64,000 bases of DNA from Streptomyces sp. D2-8. GTDB taxonomy: Bacteria > Actinomycetota > Actinomycetes > Streptomycetales > Streptomycetaceae. Positions within the stretch are counted from its first letter, which is position 1, and the number at the start of each line of letters is the position of its first letter. Both the position numbers and the translations under genes were made by a program. Below are positions 45,545 through 54,424 of the stretch, one piece after another. The stretch is from positions 62,001 to 126,000 of the forward strand of contig NZ_JAAHBP010000001.1 of assembly GCF_023184515.1 (NCBI RefSeq). The letters run 5' to 3'. The notes beneath the pieces were generated by a model. It was not told where the DNA came from and did no database searches. It saw nothing but the letters and a program-made list of their open reading frames with translations.

Positions 45545-48202
45545 ATGGATCTTCGACTGCCCGGGCTGAACGGGCTGCTTCGGAGGCCCCGGAGGCTCCT
45601 CGCCGCCGGGGCCGCCGTCGTCGTCCTCGCGGGCGCGGGCACGTGGACCGCCGTCGCGAACGACGAAGTGCCCCCGGTCCACCGTGAAGACCGGACCCTG
45701 CCCACCGGCGACGGCGTCCGCATCGACACCTCGTACTTCACCTCCGGCGGAGCCGGCCGCCGCCCCGCCGTCCTGCTCGGGCACGGCTTCGGCGGCAGCA
45801 AGAACGACGTACGGCAGCAGGCCGAGGACCTCGCCCGGGACGGCTACGCGGTCCTGACCTGGTCGGCCCGCGGCTTCGGCACGTCGAACGGCAAGATCGG
45901 GCTGAACGACCCCGAGGGCGAGGTCGCCGACGTCTCGAAGCTCATCGACTGGCTGGCCGTGCAGCCCCAGGTCGAGCTCGACAAGAAGGGCGACCCCCGC
46001 GTCGGCATGGCCGGCGCCTCCTACGGCGGCGCGATCGCGCTGCTCACGGCCGGCCACGACGACCGCGTCGACGCCATCGCCCCGGCGATCACCTACTGGA
46101 ACCTCGCCGACGCCCTCTTCCCGAACGGCGTGTTCAAGAAGCTCTGGGCCGGCATCTTCGTCAACTCCGGCGGCGGCTGCGAGAAGTTCGAGCCCGCGCT
46201 GTGCCGGATGTACGAGCGGGTCGCCGAGTCGGGCACGCCGGACGCCGAGGCGCGCAAGCTGCTCGAGGCGCGCTCGCCGTCCGCCGTGGGGAAGGACATC
46301 GACGTGCCGACCCTGCTGATGCAGGGCCAGTCGGACTCCCTCTTCCCGCTCGGCCAGGCCGACCAGGCCGCGAAGGCCATCCGCGCCAACGGCGCCCCCG
46401 TCGACGTCGACTGGATCGCGGGCGGCCACGACGGGGGCGACATGGAGACCGGCCGCGTCCAGGACCGGGTCACGACCTGGTTCGACCGCTACCTGAAGCA
46501 GGACAAGGCCGCCGACACCGGCCCCGCCTTCCGCGTCACCCGCACCCTCGGCCTGGGCTCCGGCGACGGCGAACCCCGCCTGACCGGCGTGACCTCGGAC
46601 CGCTACCCCGGCCTGGAGGCCAAGCATCGCTCCATCGCCCTGGCCGGCCGCGAGCAGAGCTTCGACAATCCGCCGGGCGCCAGCCCGCCCGGCGTCTCCG
46701 CCCTGCCCGGCCTCGGCGGCGCCGGCGGCCTCAGCCAGCTCTCCACCCTCGGCATCGGCATCTCGCTCGACTTCCCCGGCCAGTTCGCCGCGTTCGAGTC
46801 GGCGCCCTTCAGCGAAGACGTCCAGATCACCGGCTCGCCCACCGCCACCGTCCACGTGAAGTCCACCAGCGACGACGCCGTGCTCTTCGCCAAGGTCTAC
46901 GACGTCGGCCCGGGCGGCGGCTCCCAGCCGGTCCTGCCCTCCCAGCTCGTCACGCCCCTCAGGGTCGAGGGCGCCAAGGCCGGCAAGGACGTCACGATCA
47001 CCCTCCCGGCGATCGACCACGAGATCGACGACGGCCACCGGCTGCGCCTGGTCCTCGCCTCGACGGACCTCGGCTACGCCTCCCCGGCCTCCCCGGCGAC
47101 GTACACCGTCTCCCTCAAGGGTGACCTGAAGGTCCCGTCGGCGCTGGGGCAGCGCGACATGCAGGGCGGGCTGCCCGCCTGGGTGTGGTGGATGCCGATC
47201 GCCGGCACCGTGATCGCCCTGGCCCTGATCATCACGGGACGCCGCCGCACCGCCGCCCCCGCCCCGCCCGCCCCGGAGCTCGCCGAAGTCCCGCTCCAGA
47301 TCACGGACCTGACCAAGCGCTACGCCAAGTCCTCCGACCGGTACGCCGTCAAGGACCTGTCCTTCCGCGTGGAGAAGGGCCAGGTGCTGGGCCTCCTCGG
47401 CCCCAACGGAGCGGGCAAGACGACCACCCTGCGCATGCTGATGGGCCTGATCAAGCCCGACGGCGGCGAGATCCGCGTCTTCGGCCACGCCATCAGCCCC
47501 GGCGCCCCGGTCCTCTCCCGGGTCGGCGCCTTCGTCGAGGGCGCGGGCTTCCTGCCCCACCTGTCCGGCCGCGAGAACCTGGACCTGTACTGGCGCGCCA
47601 CCGGCCGTCCGCCCGAGGACGCGCACCTGGAGGAGGCCCTGGAGATCGCGGGCCTGGGCGACGCGCTCGCCCGCGCGGTGCGCACCTACTCCCAGGGCAT
47701 GCGCCAGCGCCTCGCCATCGCCCAGGCCATGCTCGGCCTGCCGGACCTGCTCATCCTCGACGAACCGACCAACGGCCTGGACCCGCCCCAGATCCGCGAG
47801 ATGCGCGAGGTGATGATCCGCTACGCCGCCGCGGGACGCACGGTCATCGTCTCCAGCCACCTCCTCTCGGAGGTCGAGCAGACCTGCACCCACCTGGTCG
47901 TGATGGACCACGGACAGCTCGTCCAGGCGGGCCCGGTGGAGGACATCGTCGGCTCGGGCGACACCCTCCTCGTCGGCACGGCCACACCCGTGGACGAGCC
48001 CGTCATGGAGAAGGTCACCGCCCTGCCGGGCGTCGCCTCGGCCGTGCGCACCGACGAGGGCCTCCTCGTCCAGCTCGACGCCGACGGCACCCCGCAGCGC
48101 CTGGTCGCCGACCTCGTACGGCTCGACGTGGCGGTGCGGTCGGTCGGCCCCCACCGCCGCCTGGAGGACGCCTTCCTCACCCTGATCGGAGCCGAAGCAT
48201 GA
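45545..48202 (+). CDS. Extracellular alpha/beta hydrolase (S15/CocE-like) fused to an ABC ATPase
   Basis: An 885-residue composite protein. After a signal-anchor (LLAAGAAVVVLAGAGTWTA) comes an S15/CocE-type hydrolase: oxyanion region LLGHGFGGSKND, nucleophile GASYGG, acid near QGQSDSLF and His of GGHDGGD, plus the beta-rich C-terminal domain (to ~540). A transmembrane segment (WWMPIAGTVIALALIITG, ~555) leads to a cytoplasmic ABC ATPase (~580-885): Walker A GPNGAGKTT, signature YSQGMRQRL, Walker B LLILDEPTNGLD. The permease gene follows with an ATGA overlap, so this is a transporter whose ATPase carries an outside enzyme. Confidence 0.9.
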   Translation: MDLRLPGLNGLLRRPRRLLAAGAAVVVLAGAGTWTAVANDEVPPVHREDRTLPTGDGVRIDTSYFTSGGAGRRPAVLLGHGFGGSKNDVRQQAEDLARDGYAVLTWSARGFGTSNGKIGLNDPEGEVADVSKLIDWLAVQPQVELDKKGDPRVGMAGASYGGAIALLTAGHDDRVDAIAPAITYWNLADALFPNGVFKKLWAGIFVNSGGGCEKFEPALCRMYERVAESGTPDAEARKLLEARSPSAVGKDIDVPTLLMQGQSDSLFPLGQADQAAKAIRANGAPVDVDWIAGGHDGGDMETGRVQDRVTTWFDRYLKQDKAADTGPAFRVTRTLGLGSGDGEPRLTGVTSDRYPGLEAKHRSIALAGREQSFDNPPGASPPGVSALPGLGGAGGLSQLSTLGIGISLDFPGQFAAFESAPFSEDVQITGSPTATVHVKSTSDDAVLFAKVYDVGPGGGSQPVLPSQLVTPLRVEGAKAGKDVTITLPAIDHEIDDGHRLRLVLASTDLGYASPASPATYTVSLKGDLKVPSALGQRDMQGGLPAWVWWMPIAGTVIALALIITGRRRTAAPAPPAPELAEVPLQITDLTKRYAKSSDRYAVKDLSFRVEKGQVLGLLGPNGAGKTTTLRMLMGLIKPDGGEIRVFGHAISPGAPVLSRVGAFVEGAGFLPHLSGRENLDLYWRATGRPPEDAHLEEALEIAGLGDALARAVRTYSQGMRQRLAIAQAMLGLPDLLILDEPTNGLDPPQIREMREVMIRYAAAGRTVIVSSHLLSEVEQTCTHLVVMDHGQLVQAGPVEDIVGSGDTLLVGTATPVDEPVMEKVTALPGVASAVRTDEGLLVQLDADGTPQRLVADLVRLDVAVRSVGPHRRLEDAFLTLIGAEA

Positions 48203-49065
48203 GCAAGCTCGCCGAGCCGCCCGTCGAGGTCGCCGACGGCTACCGCGCGGGCCGCACCCTGCCGTTCCGCGTCGAGCTGGTCCGGCAGCTGAAGCGGCGC
48301 CGCACGATGGTCATGGGCGGCGTCCTGTTCGCCCTGCCGCTCGTCCTGCTCATCGCCTTCCAGGTCGGCGGCGACCCGGGCGGCAACAACAACCGCGTGA
48401 ACCTCATGGACACGGCGACCGCGTCCGGAGCCAACTTCGCCGCCGTCAACCTCTTCTCCGCCGCCGGCTTCCTGCTCGTCATCCCCGTCGCCCTGTTCTG
48501 CGGCGACACCGTCGCCTCGGAGGCCAGCTGGTCCTCCCTGCGCTATCTGCTCGCGGCCCCCGTGCCCCGGGCCCGGCTGCTGTGGTCCAAGCTCGCCGTC
48601 GGACTCAGCCTGAGCCTGGCCGCGATGGTCCTGCTGCCGATCGTCGCCCTCGTCGTCGGCACGGCCGCCTACGGCTGGGGTCCGCTCGAACTGCCCACCG
48701 GCGGCACCCTGCCCACCGGCACCGCCGCCCAGCGCCTGCTGATCGTCGTCGCCTACATCATGGTGTCCCAACTGGTCACCGCGGCCCTCGCGTTCTGGCT
48801 GTCGACCCGCACGGACGCACCGCTCGGCGCGGTCGGCGGTGCGGTGTTCCTCACCATCATCGGCAGCGTCCTCGACGAGGTGACGGCCCTCGGCGACTGG
48901 CGCCACTTCCTGCCCGCGCACTGGCAGTACGCCTGGCTCGACGCCGTCCGGCCGCAGCTGGAGTGGTCGGACATGATCCAGGGCACGTCGATTTCCGTAA
49001 CGTACGCGCTCGTGCTGTTCGCCCTGGCCTTCCGCGGTTTCGCCCGCAAGGACGTCGTCTCCTAG
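48199..49065 (+). CDS. ABC-2-type permease partner of the hydrolase-ATPase fusion
   Basis: A 288-residue membrane protein with six predicted helices (for example VMGGVLFALPLVLLIAF, LLVIPVALFCGDTVASEAS, AMVLLPIVALVVGTA, LIVVAYIMVSQLVTAALAF, GGAVFLTIIGSVL). DTVASEASWSSLRYLLAAPV is the ABC-2 coupling pattern. ATG 48199 overlaps the fusion gene stop. Together they form one exporter or membrane-remodelling system. The substrate could be whatever the outside hydrolase acts on, or a lipid; this is inference. Confidence 0.88.
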   Translation: MSKLAEPPVEVADGYRAGRTLPFRVELVRQLKRRRTMVMGGVLFALPLVLLIAFQVGGDPGGNNNRVNLMDTATASGANFAAVNLFSAAGFLLVIPVALFCGDTVASEASWSSLRYLLAAPVPRARLLWSKLAVGLSLSLAAMVLLPIVALVVGTAAYGWGPLELPTGGTLPTGTAAQRLLIVVAYIMVSQLVTAALAFWLSTRTDAPLGAVGGAVFLTIIGSVLDEVTALGDWRHFLPAHWQYAWLDAVRPQLEWSDMIQGTSISVTYALVLFALAFRGFARKDVVS

Positions 49066-49213
49066 GTCAACGGAGGATCACCCACCGGTCTCGAAAGGCG
49101 GTCCCCGTGGCCGCTTCGAGACGCTTCCGCAACGCCCCGTACCGCACGTTCGGGCCCCCTGCGCCGTCACAGTCACAAGTAGCCGACGCCAACGGATGCA
49201 GGGGGTACGGACG

Positions 49214-50722
49214 ATGGAACGGTTCCGGACACGAACAGCGCTGCTCGCCCTCACGGCCGTGAGCGGCCTGCTGCTCACCGCGTGCAGCGGGGGCGCCGAC
49301 TCCGGCGAGGGCAGCAAGGCCGCCGACCGTCACGACTACAGCGCGGGCCAGCCCGCACCCGCCCAGAGCCGGGGCGCCGAGGAGCGGGACGACCGCCGGG
49401 AAGACCCCGACCATCTCTCCACCTTCGCCCTCGACGTCGACACCGCCTCCTACGACTACGCCCGCCGCGCCCTCGCCGACGGCCGGCTGCCCGACCCGTC
49501 GACCGTCCGCCCCGAGGAGTTCGTCAACAGCTTCCGCCAGGACTACGACCGCCCCGACGGCGACGGCTTCTCGGTCACCGTCGACGGCGCCCGCACCGAC
49601 GACGAGGACTGGTCCCTGGTCCGCGTCGGCCTCGCCACCCGCACCGCGGAGCGCACCGGCGAACGCCCGCCCGCCGCCCTCACCTTCGTCATCGACGTCT
49701 CGGGCTCCATGGCCGAACCGGGCCGCCTGGACCTCGCCCAGGAGTCCCTCTCCGTGATGACGGACCGGCTGCGCGACAACGACTCGGTCGCGCTCGTCAC
49801 CTTCAGCGACGAGGCCGAGACCGTCCTGCCCATGACCCGCCTCGACGGCAACCGCGACGAGATCCAGGACGCCATCTCCGACCTGGACACCCAGGACTCC
49901 ACGAACCTGGGCGCCGGCGTCGAGACCGGCTACGAGACCGCCGTCGAGGGCCTGCGCAAGGGCGCCACCAACCGCGTCGTCCTCGTCTCCGACGCACTCG
50001 CCAACACCGGGGACACCGACGCGGACACCATCCTGGAGCGCATCGCCGGCGAACGCCGCGAGCACGGCATCACCCTCTTCGGCGTCGGCGTCGGCAGCGA
50101 CTACGGAGACGCCCTCATGGAAGACCTCGCCGACAAGGGCGACGGCCACACCGTCTACGTGTCCGACTCCGACGAGGCCCGCAAGGTCTTCTCCGAGCAG
50201 CTCCCGCGCAACATCGACCTGACCGCCCGCGACGCCAAGGCCCAGGTCGCCTTCGACCCCGAGACGGTCGAGGAGTTCCGCCTCGTCGGCTACGACAACC
50301 GCCGCGTCGCCGACGAGGACTTCCGCGACGACCGCGTCGACGGCGGTGAGGTCGGCCCCGGCCACACCGTCACCGCCCTGTACGCCGTGCGCACCAAGCC
50401 CGGCGCCGAGGGCCACCTCGCCACGGCCACCGTCCGCTGGCTCGACCCCGGCACCCGCGCCCCTCACGAGGAGACCGGCGACCTGGAGGCCGACGCCCTC
50501 GACGACTCCGTCTGGAGCGCGAACCGCGGCCTGCGGACCACCGCCACGGCCGCCTACTTCGCCGACGCCCTCGGCACCTCCGGACCCTCCCTGCCGGGAG
50601 CCCTCAGTCTCGACGAACTCTTCGAGAGAGCAGGCGACTTGGCGGACCGCGCGAAGGACGGCGAGACGCGCCGCCTCGCGGAGGCGATCGACATGGCGAG
50701 GCGACTGAAGCGAACCGACTGA
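49214..50722 (+). CDS. VWA-domain lipoprotein (YfbK-like)
   Basis: A 502-residue lipoprotein: signal with lipobox LLTAC, disordered acidic linker, the N-terminal vWF_A-associated region (STFALDVDTASYDYARRAL), a VWA domain with intact MIDAS (DVSGSM, later T and D in DSTNLGAG and LVSDALANTG), and a DUF3520-type C-terminus. ATG 49214 has GGGGG 8 bases upstream; ATG 49196 is less likely. The VWA domain should bind protein partners through a metal ion at the outer face of the membrane. Follows the ABC pair by 148 bases on the same strand but need not be co-transcribed. Confidence 0.92.
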   Translation: MERFRTRTALLALTAVSGLLLTACSGGADSGEGSKAADRHDYSAGQPAPAQSRGAEERDDRREDPDHLSTFALDVDTASYDYARRALADGRLPDPSTVRPEEFVNSFRQDYDRPDGDGFSVTVDGARTDDEDWSLVRVGLATRTAERTGERPPAALTFVIDVSGSMAEPGRLDLAQESLSVMTDRLRDNDSVALVTFSDEAETVLPMTRLDGNRDEIQDAISDLDTQDSTNLGAGVETGYETAVEGLRKGATNRVVLVSDALANTGDTDADTILERIAGERREHGITLFGVGVGSDYGDALMEDLADKGDGHTVYVSDSDEARKVFSEQLPRNIDLTARDAKAQVAFDPETVEEFRLVGYDNRRVADEDFRDDRVDGGEVGPGHTVTALYAVRTKPGAEGHLATATVRWLDPGTRAPHEETGDLEADALDDSVWSANRGLRTTATAAYFADALGTSGPSLPGALSLDELFERAGDLADRAKDGETRRLAEAIDMARRLKRTD

Positions 50723-51058
50723 GGTGACCGTGCAGCGGGCCCGGCCGGGGGGTGATGCAGTGAGGCCACCTCGGCAACGTGGCGGTTGCGGTGCGTGTTG
50801 GTGACTGGGCGTCAAGTTCAGGTGAAACCCTGGTAGGAACAGGCCTGCAAGTCCCCGGTCACGTATGAATTCATATTCTTGGGAGATTTTCAGAAGCCAG
50901 GGGAATGCGTGGCCCGGTATCGAGCACGTCAGAGGGAATTCGCCATGGTGCGCCACCCCTTCCGTGGAATCGAGCAATCCATCATCATGAACGGGCCGGG
51001 CCTGACCAGCCGTGGTGGCAAGGGGGAAAGCCGTTTTCGATGGATCCGGAGGAACCTC
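50723..51058. other. 336-base gap with an AT-rich palindrome
   Basis: No gene I recognise. It holds TATGAATTCATA (50864-50875), a perfect 12-base palindrome in locally AT-rich DNA, then a probable promoter region for the gene at 51059. A TTG-started upstream extension of that gene is not supported by a ribosome site. Confidence 0.6.
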
Positions 51059-51580
51059 ATGCGAACCATCAGGAGGCAGGCCACGGAGTGGCTCGCCGCC
51101 GCCGCGACTGATCCTGGCGACTGCAAACGGCAGTGGCATGGAGAAAGCGGCGTCGCGGTGCTGGCCTGTGGACGGTTCTGGGATGTGCTGAGTGTGCCGG
51201 TGGATGTGGGCGCACTGGCCCTGGATGCCCTCTTACGCATGCCGCAGGCACCCGGTCCCGTACTGGCGGATGCAGTCGCTCGCAGAGTTGGCTTCTTCCT
51301 GCCACCGGATCCCGCAGGCCGCTGGGTCGGCACGGATGTCCGGTACCTGGGCCATGGCGCTTGGGTCACGACACCAGCGCCGCACCGGAACTCAGGGCGT
51401 CTTCGCTGGTTGGTTCCGCCCGACGGTGTGGGAACGCTGTTTGTTCCCACTGCCATGGAAGCGGCTCTCCAGCAGGCCCTGGGCACCCTCGCGGCCAAGG
51501 CCGGCACGGGGCGGCCGTGTCGCGTGTGCGGAGTGCGGACCGCTGGAACCCGCCCTCCAAGTGGCGGCCGGTCCAGATGA
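51059..51580 (+). CDS. Hypothetical protein, DNA primase/polymerase-like N-terminal pattern
   Basis: A 173-residue protein with ATG 51059 preceded by GGAGG. Core motifs: GVAVLACGRFWDVLSVPVDVGALALDAL, GPVLADAVARRVGFFLPP, VRYLGHGAWVTTPAPHRN and LRWLVPPDGVGTLFVPTAMEAAL. The pattern resembles short Streptomyces proteins annotated as bifunctional DNA primase/polymerase-like, though the catalytic acidic residues are not evident. The tail GRPCRVCGVRTAGTRPP adds a CxxC. Function unknown. First gene of the accessory stretch. Confidence 0.75.
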   Translation: MRTIRRQATEWLAAAATDPGDCKRQWHGESGVAVLACGRFWDVLSVPVDVGALALDALLRMPQAPGPVLADAVARRVGFFLPPDPAGRWVGTDVRYLGHGAWVTTPAPHRNSGRLRWLVPPDGVGTLFVPTAMEAALQQALGTLAAKAGTGRPCRVCGVRTAGTRPPSGGRSR

Positions 51581-51959
51581 CGACCACGGCTCTGGTCGCC
51601 GCCACCGACGCCGCTCAGTGGGCGCGACGGGGCCCGGGTGCGGCACGCCTTCGGCGTGCGGGCACCAAGGGCCGCTCTGGAAGGTGCGCCCTGCGGCGCT
51701 GGGCGGCCCCGCCTTCGCGGAGGAGGCCTCATGAGACGACAGTGCACTTCACGTTTCCGTCAATGCCCGTGTGCAGCCGGGAGGGATGGCTATTCCCCGC
51801 CATAGCCCGCATCGGTGGAGGCCGCGTCACTCGTTCGTGGGCATGGGTTTATCGGACCTGGAAGTCTCGCGTGCCAGATGTGTGCGGGCTGAGGGCGAGT
51901 AGGTGTGCGCGGATGGTGCGTGAACTCTCCGCCCTTGTCGCTGGATATCGGAGGGTGCT
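51581..51959. other. 379-base gap, no gene recognised
   Basis: Frames here are short and lack ribosome sites. A GC-rich hairpin-like stretch lies near 51705-51730 (GGCCCCGCC ... GGAGGAGGCC). An ATG at 51731 opens only a brief peptide. Nothing else is visible. Confidence 0.5.
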
Positions 51960-52241
51960 GTGCCGAGTGGTGCCGTGAAGTGGTTCGATCCTGACCGGGG
52001 AGTGGGCCTCATCTCACGGGACGACGGAGCACCGGATGTTGTCGCCTGCCGTTCCGCGGTCCACGGTCGTGTGGACCGCACGCCACTCGCGGGCGAGCGG
52101 GTGCTCTTCGACATCACCGAGGACTCCGCCGGCATCCGGGCCGACAATATCCGCCGGGTTGCGCCAGGGGTGCGCTGTTCGCCGGTCGAGGACCTGGCAG
52201 ACCCCACGACTCCGGAGCCGCCTGCCCCGGCAGTTCGCTGA
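51960..52241 (+). CDS. Degenerate cold-shock-domain protein
   Basis: A 93-residue protein with one cold-shock OB fold: GAVKWFDPDRGVGLISRDDG at the RNP1 region, VVACRSAVHG at RNP2, and AGIRADNIRRV at the end. Normal CspA has KGFGFI and VFVH; here the stacking Phe residues are replaced (GVGLI, VVAC), so RNA/DNA binding should be weak or altered. A Pro-rich tail of ~25 residues follows. GTG 51960 has GGAGGG 5 bases upstream. In canonical Csp proteins this domain melts RNA structure; the role here is uncertain. Confidence 0.8.
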   Translation: MPSGAVKWFDPDRGVGLISRDDGAPDVVACRSAVHGRVDRTPLAGERVLFDITEDSAGIRADNIRRVAPGVRCSPVEDLADPTTPEPPAPAVR

Positions 52242-52619
52242 AGAGAAGTGCGCGTAACGCTCTACAGCAAACGCGACCGAGGCTCCGGCCGTGGTCCTCC
52301 TCGCGCCGGGCTTCGGGCGCCGAATTTGCCCGCGAGGGCACCGCAGCCGCGAAGGGACTCATCACGACAGGAGGTGACGACGGCGTACGCGAAGGAGATC
52401 GCGGCCCTGTAAGGCGACCGACGCCCCGCACAGACAAGCGAGAAGAAAGAAGACCGGTTCACCCGCGGGGCGGAGCCGGGAGGGATCCGGGCGTGGCGGG
52501 TTGCGGGGCTCATGGACCCGTGGTCGCATCACCCCGAAAGGCGCATAACGGATCCCCGGGCGCCTTCGTCGAGGGCAGGTCCCTGTGGTGGCCTGTCCCA
52601 GTGAAACGTGGAAGGACCC
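52242..52619. other. 378-base gap, no gene recognised
   Basis: A long minus-strand open frame crosses it (52362-53060) but also runs antisense through the exported-protein gene and lacks codon bias or a start site. I see only GC-rich spacer with modest hairpins. Confidence 0.5.
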
Positions 52620-52964
52620 ATGCCTCACCTCATGTTCCGTTCGGCGGCCACCGCGCTCCTTGTCTCCGCACCGCTGTGGACCGCCGCGCCCGCTCAGGCC
52701 GCCGTGCAGCAGGACTTCCCCTGTGATGTCGGGCTTCAGAAGATCAGCAACGATGCGACCAGCACGATCGACGTCAGCGCCACGTGCGCCGAGGCGCGGA
52801 CCGTCGAGGTGAGGATCTCCGCCGGCGACACCCAGTTCGCGAACGTCACACTTGACGTCAAGGCTGGTGTGCGGCGCGCCGTCAGTGTCACCGTGCCGAA
52901 GGTCGAGCAGGCCTGCGCCACCCTGCAGACCGGGGGGAAGAGCATCACGATCTGCAGCGGCTGA
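52620..52964 (+). CDS. Small exported protein, 114 residues
   Basis: A signal peptide (MPHLMFRSAATALLVSAPLW then TAAPAQAA) is followed by a mature domain of about 83 residues with three Cys (FPCDVG, ATCAEA, QACATL) and a final ICSG Cys, four in all. The alternating pattern VEVRISAGDTQFANVTLDVK suggests a beta-sandwich. ATG 52620 has AAGGA close upstream; ATG 52632 is an alternative. No named family recognised. A hairpin terminator follows. Confidence 0.8.
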   Translation: MPHLMFRSAATALLVSAPLWTAAPAQAAVQQDFPCDVGLQKISNDATSTIDVSATCAEARTVEVRISAGDTQFANVTLDVKAGVRRAVSVTVPKVEQACATLQTGGKSITICSG

Positions 52965-53012
52965 CGGTACACCCTCGCCGGCATCCCCCGGCGGCGTCCA
53001 CCTGAGAGACGC

Positions 53013-53058
53013 GGCTGCCGCCCGTTCCGCACTCCGCGAGGACCGGACGGCGGCAGCC
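53013..53058 (+). terminator. Hairpin after the 114-residue exported protein
   Basis: Arms GGCTGCCGCC (53013-53022) and GGCGGCAGCC (53049-53058) are exact reverse complements with a 26-base loop, 49 bases after the stop codon. The rest of 52965-53309 holds no gene. Confidence 0.6.
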
Positions 53059-53309
53059 ATTCACTGCCCCCGGGAGGGCCACCACCCACAGGTGCCGCAG
53101 CGGGCGGTGATCGTCGTCCAGACGCTGTGATTGCCTGGCCCCAGGGCGCCTGAGCCGCCCGGCCGCTCCCTGCCCGATACGGTCGCTCACCGGTTCACGT
53201 CCAGGCGACTGCCTCGCTCTCCGCGAACTTGAGACGCTGCGGGCGGGTGAAGGCGCCCTCCCGCCACCGCGTTCAAGCGGCAGGCCGGCGGCCATCGGCG
53301 AGAGCTTCG

Positions 53310-53995
53310 CGATGGAACTGCGGGCGGGCACCGCAGGGGCGAGCACCCGGCCACCATGGCCGCGTCCCTGGCTCCGCGCTGGATCAGCTACCGCACTCCT
53401 CCCAGTCGAAGATCCTGGTTCGGGTCGACGGCGCGGGCTCTCCGACCCATGTCCTGAAGTGGGACGGCGGCCTCCAAGCGGGACGCGGGGCCGTGGAGTC
53501 GACGGGGCGGAACGCCCGCGATGGCCGGCCGGAGGGCATGCGGCTGATCGTCCGCCACGCGCACCCGCCCCGGCGGCACATGAAAAGCTGCCTGCCTTCG
53601 AGCAGAAGACGGGTCTGGCGCTACTCGATCACGGCGACGAGTATCCGGCACGGGGGGGCCATCATCGGGCTCCCCCCACCCAGATCCAGGTCCTCGACGC
53701 CCCGCACCGCGACCCCGCCGAGGTCGAAGATCGCGTCGGCGCCAACAACGCCGTGGGGCCGGCGAACCTGCCCGCACCGGTGTGGCGGATCAGCACAGGC
53801 TGGATGCTCACCGCAAACCCCGCCGGCGGTCTCGACACTTGGCTGTGGCTCCTCACCCTGCACGACCAGGAAGGCCTCGAAGAGGCCGAGCCGGCGATAC
53901 GCCCGCTCCTCCACCTTCCGGCCCGTCCGACCCGTCACGCCCGCCGTCGCATCCCGCGTACAAAGCGGACCTGGCCTTGGGCGGCGGCGTTCACG
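53310..53995 (+). mobile_element. Decayed IS1380-family transposase
   Basis: Successive plus-strand frames give pieces of one DDE transposase: GTAGAST near 53330, ALDQLPH ... KILVRVDGAGSPTHVLKWD (53407-53465), EGMRLIVRHAHPP (about 53530-53575), then in another frame LALLDHGDEYPA ... PPTQIQVLDAPHRDPAEVED RVGANNAVG and TGWMLTANPAGGLDTWLW LLTLHD, ending near TWPWAAAF. VEDRV carries the final catalytic Glu position. Several frameshifts and lost N-terminal half make it inactive. No terminal inverted repeats could be defined. Confidence 0.75.
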
Positions 53996-54424
53996 CCCAG
54001 CTGGAACAGGCACACGCAACGTCCGGACGCCACCTGGCGACGGGCTCACGCTCCAACGAGGACCACAGAGGGGGACCGCAACCCCGGACCCACGGAACCC
54101 GGCGCACCCTGCTGCGTCACGCGCGGCCCGTCCTCGAACAGCAGAGGGAAATACGGGAGGACCACCGAACCGTCCAGCGCTGAACACCGCTGATGAATGG
54201 AGAATCAGGCGCCTATTCGACTCGGTTTACGAGCAGGGCAGCATCGCTCCAATGGCTGACCAATGTACCGTGACCTGCGCCTTATGTAATTCATATCACC
54301 CGCGATGCGGGGCCATCCGGATGAAGTTGATGGGCCAGAGCCCTCTCAAGTGGTGTGCGGTTCGGAGTTGGGGCAATATCTGTTGCGTTCTTCCAACGGA
54401 GAAGGACCGAAACGGAGAGATTCA
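53996..54424. other. Gap after the transposase remnant, AT-richer toward its end
   Basis: 54180-54420 is clearly less GC-rich than the window (for example TTATGTAATTCATATCA near 54283) and has no credible frame. It probably contains the promoter of the exported EA-repeat protein. No insertion-site duplication seen. Confidence 0.5.

Noticed and set aside
45359..48154. Minus-strand open frame of 931 codons
   Set aside because: Antisense to the hydrolase-ABC fusion, which has all catalytic motifs; no domain seen in the antisense frame.
51133..51978. Plus-strand frame of 281 codons over the primase-like gene
   Set aside because: Out of frame with the better-supported gene at 51059, no ribosome site, and Trp/Arg/Cys-rich nonsense composition.
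52362..53060. Minus-strand frame of 232 codons
   Set aside because: Overlaps the exported-protein gene antisense, no ribosome site, and composition unlike a folded protein.
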